DNA of 10,027 nt from Cephalothrix simula (taxonomy: Eukaryota; Nemertea; Palaeonemertea; Archinemertea; Cephalotrichidae): positions 1 through 10,027 of the forward strand of contig JAXIUW010238951.1 of NCBI GenBank assembly GCA_035591015.1, written 5' to 3'. Below, piece after piece: positions 8,424 through 10,027 of the stretch; position 1 is the first letter of the stretch; every line of letters begins with the position of its first letter. The notes below the pieces were generated by a model. The model worked only from the letters and a program-made list of their open reading frames with translations. It made no database searches and was not told the DNA's origin. Both the position numbers and the translations under genes were made by a program.

Positions 8424-8431
8424 TGACGTCA
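8424..8431. promoter_or_regulatory. CRE-like palindrome TGACGTCA (second copy)
   Basis: This perfect CREB/ATF consensus lies 16 bp after CCGCCATTTTG (8409-8419), which resembles a YY1-type core. No transcription start can be placed here, and the pair may simply belong to a repeat. Confidence 0.3.
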
Positions 8432-8784
8432 CTAAAAGCTTCTAGATATATATATTCCAATGTTATGTAATTGGTAATTAATGCTTATTTTACTTGTAAA
8501 TAAATCGCCTTTTGCCTCTAGTCAGATATTTCTATTATGCTAATTTGTTATAGATAAATATAGCTTGTAATATATATTCATATGGTTTTCGTTTTTTATA
8601 AGCCCCACTCATGCAATACATTTTACTTTTCACTGCTGGTATAGTTCGGGGATGATAACATGAAGTACACTCGGGGGAGGATATATATGGAACAGGGGAT
8701 GATTTGGACAGTTCAGCATATCCCTCGCATGGGGAATTGTGTTTAAAGAAGTACGAATTCATCTCTAGTCTTAAGTCTCAACTC

Positions 8785-9054
8785 AACCCTCATATTCTCA
8801 TTCCGAACCCGATCCTCATCTCACAGTCAAACTTTTTCGCATACTCGTGATCACTCGTACGAGTTTCTCAACAAAGATGCTGGCTATCTAAAACCACAAA
8901 TTATTAGAAAAAATTAAGTATCCGCCATTTTATAGCCCTGGAAAACTAGTCATGTTTTCTGCAGCATGTGGAGACACACGGCGGACCCCGAGATGAGGGT
9001 TACTAGTACGGTAATGAGTATTGGATGAGTGAGGGTTGTCCTAAGATGAGGGTT
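8785..9054. repeat. Imperfect foldback with repeated TGAGGGTT motif
   Basis: AACCCTCAT at 8785-8793 and CCTCATCTC at 8814-8822 are answered on the right by GAGATGAGG (8990-8998) and ATGAGGGTT (8993-9001 and 9046-9054), with another TGAGGGTT at 9030-9037. The arms are similar but gapped, so this is a decayed inverted repeat, not a clean transposon. Boundaries are approximate. Confidence 0.5.
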
Positions 9055-9230
9055 AAGTTAGAAGGTGCAAGTTGGGGTCTTATTTTAGATCTGGGATTGC
9101 GAAAACAACGTAGAACAGTGACAATTTAAGAAGGTTAAATCAAAATAAGGAATTAGATCGATCCGTTAAATTTTTGCATGAATTGCACATATACAATGTG
9201 TTCTTAAGAACTCATGAACAAGATCTTAAC

Positions 9231-9254
9231 TTCTTAAGCTAGTTCTTAAGCTAG
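9231..9254 (+). repeat. Perfect 12-bp tandem duplication with embedded palindromes
   Basis: TTCTTAAGCTAG is repeated head to tail without a gap. GCTAGT-GCA-ACTAGC follows at about 9250-9264 as a small perfect stem, and TTCTTAAGAA lies just upstream (9201-9210). The cluster is probably produced by replication slippage. Confidence 0.75.
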
Positions 9255-9532
9255 TGCAACTAGCTGTTTTTAATATCTTAGGTAAATTTTTTCCCAACCA
9301 CCGGAGTTGTGGGTTAATATTAATAACAGTTAAAGATGGGCGAGTATTGACATCTTCCGTAGTAAACTTAGCAAAACAGCTGCATTAAATTGTTTGCTAC
9401 CAACATTCCTCGAAACTCCAAGATTCTTGGCTAAAGTTGCAATTTTACATTAAACTTTGTTTAAAATCGTTAGACCTGTTTAGGACTATACAGGGCGCAG
9501 CTTTGGTGATCGTCAGTAAAGTGCCAGGTACG

Positions 9533-9595
9533 TGAGGGAGGGAGAGGGTGTGTGTGAGAGGGAGGGTGAGAGGGTGTTTGTGTGTGTGTGTTGGG
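9533..9595 (+). repeat. GT/GA-rich simple sequence
   Basis: An interrupted microsatellite in which GAGGGAGG-type purine runs alternate with GTGTGTGTG runs. One strand is almost free of C. Length polymorphism between individuals would be expected. Confidence 0.85.
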
Positions 9596-10027
9596 CTTTT
9601 CATAACCAATAATTGGAAGCACGGGTTTAACTATTCGAAAAAGAGAAGTACATTTTGTAGAACAAGTAAGGGAACATTAGATAATTTCATTTTTCCGAGC
9701 CTGTATTGAGACTTTATAAATGAAAGATTTAAAGACACATGCATGTGCAAAGGGCATAAAATATTTTAAAACGTTTGATATACAAGTGAATGTTGCCTAA
9801 TCCTGAATTTAAAGGGGGAGGATTAAACAAGGCTGATAAGAAATTTTCACAATTTTTTCCTGGGGCTCTCAAGGTTTTTTGCCATACTGTTTATGCACAC
9901 CTTAACTTGACGAGACGATATAATTCATAAGATTACATTTTCAATCAATTTATTGTCCTTGTAGAATGGAAAAATATCATCATATATGTGACGATTCCCG
10001 TTAAAATAAATATCATTTTTTGAAAAT

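Larger units (their letters stand above)
8072..10027. other. AT-rich non-coding sequence with small repeats, no gene recognised
   Basis: All six frames are broken by stops. Short minus-strand open frames at 8191-8460 and 8535-8762 lack recognisable domains. Contents are a CRE palindrome at 8424-8431, a TGAGGGTT-bearing imperfect foldback at 8785-9054, a 12-bp tandem duplication at 9231-9254 and a GT/GA-rich simple repeat at 9533-9595. The last 400 bp show nothing distinctive. Confidence 0.5.

Overview
This window looks like nuclear DNA from a marine invertebrate, most likely a mollusc and perhaps a bivalve. It is AT-rich and gene-poor, with intron and intergenic sequence containing short inverted-repeat transposons. 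The palindrome ACATGT / TACATGTA is scattered throughout, which I associate with lophotrochozoan, especially bivalve, genomes. I see no bacterial operon structure, ribosome binding sites, tRNA, rRNA or CRISPR array. The taxonomic call rests on texture and recollection, not on a marker gene.

Only one coding region is convincing: a plus-strand exon at 1495-2343. It starts after a good 3' splice site (CTAAT branch-like sequence, pyrimidine-rich tract, TTTCAG) and stays open for 282 codons to a TAG. The protein reads as the C-terminal part of a protein-kinase fold with a damaged active site (FQD for HRD, DPS for DFG). Helical sequence carrying LWGP and LQAWLD follows. This layout best resembles the PEAK/Pragmin (NKF3) family of scaffold pseudokinases. 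Earlier exons should lie upstream, mostly or entirely outside the window, so 1-1494 is probably intron. Possible poly(A) signals follow the stop at 2609 and 2805.

The rest is dominated by non-autonomous DNA transposons. Element A (3240-3685) has 50-bp terminal inverted repeats and TA ends. Element B (6745-7901) has 34-bp inverted repeats. Element C (7906-8071) is a 166-bp near-complete foldback with 60-bp arms that begins four bases after B ends. B and C share the terminal core TAGAGTYACCATCGC, so they look like two related families, or one compound structure. Smaller features are a 22-bp-stem hairpin (954-1007), a TGAGGGTT-bearing imperfect foldback (8785-9054), short tandem duplications (5822-5861, 9231-9254), a poly-C run and a GT/GA-rich simple repeat near 9533-9595. 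No transposase gene is visible, so these elements would depend on enzymes encoded elsewhere.

The remaining open reading frames are short, lack recognisable domains or splice context, and are treated as chance frames. The most useful leads are the pseudokinase exon and the paired B/C elements.
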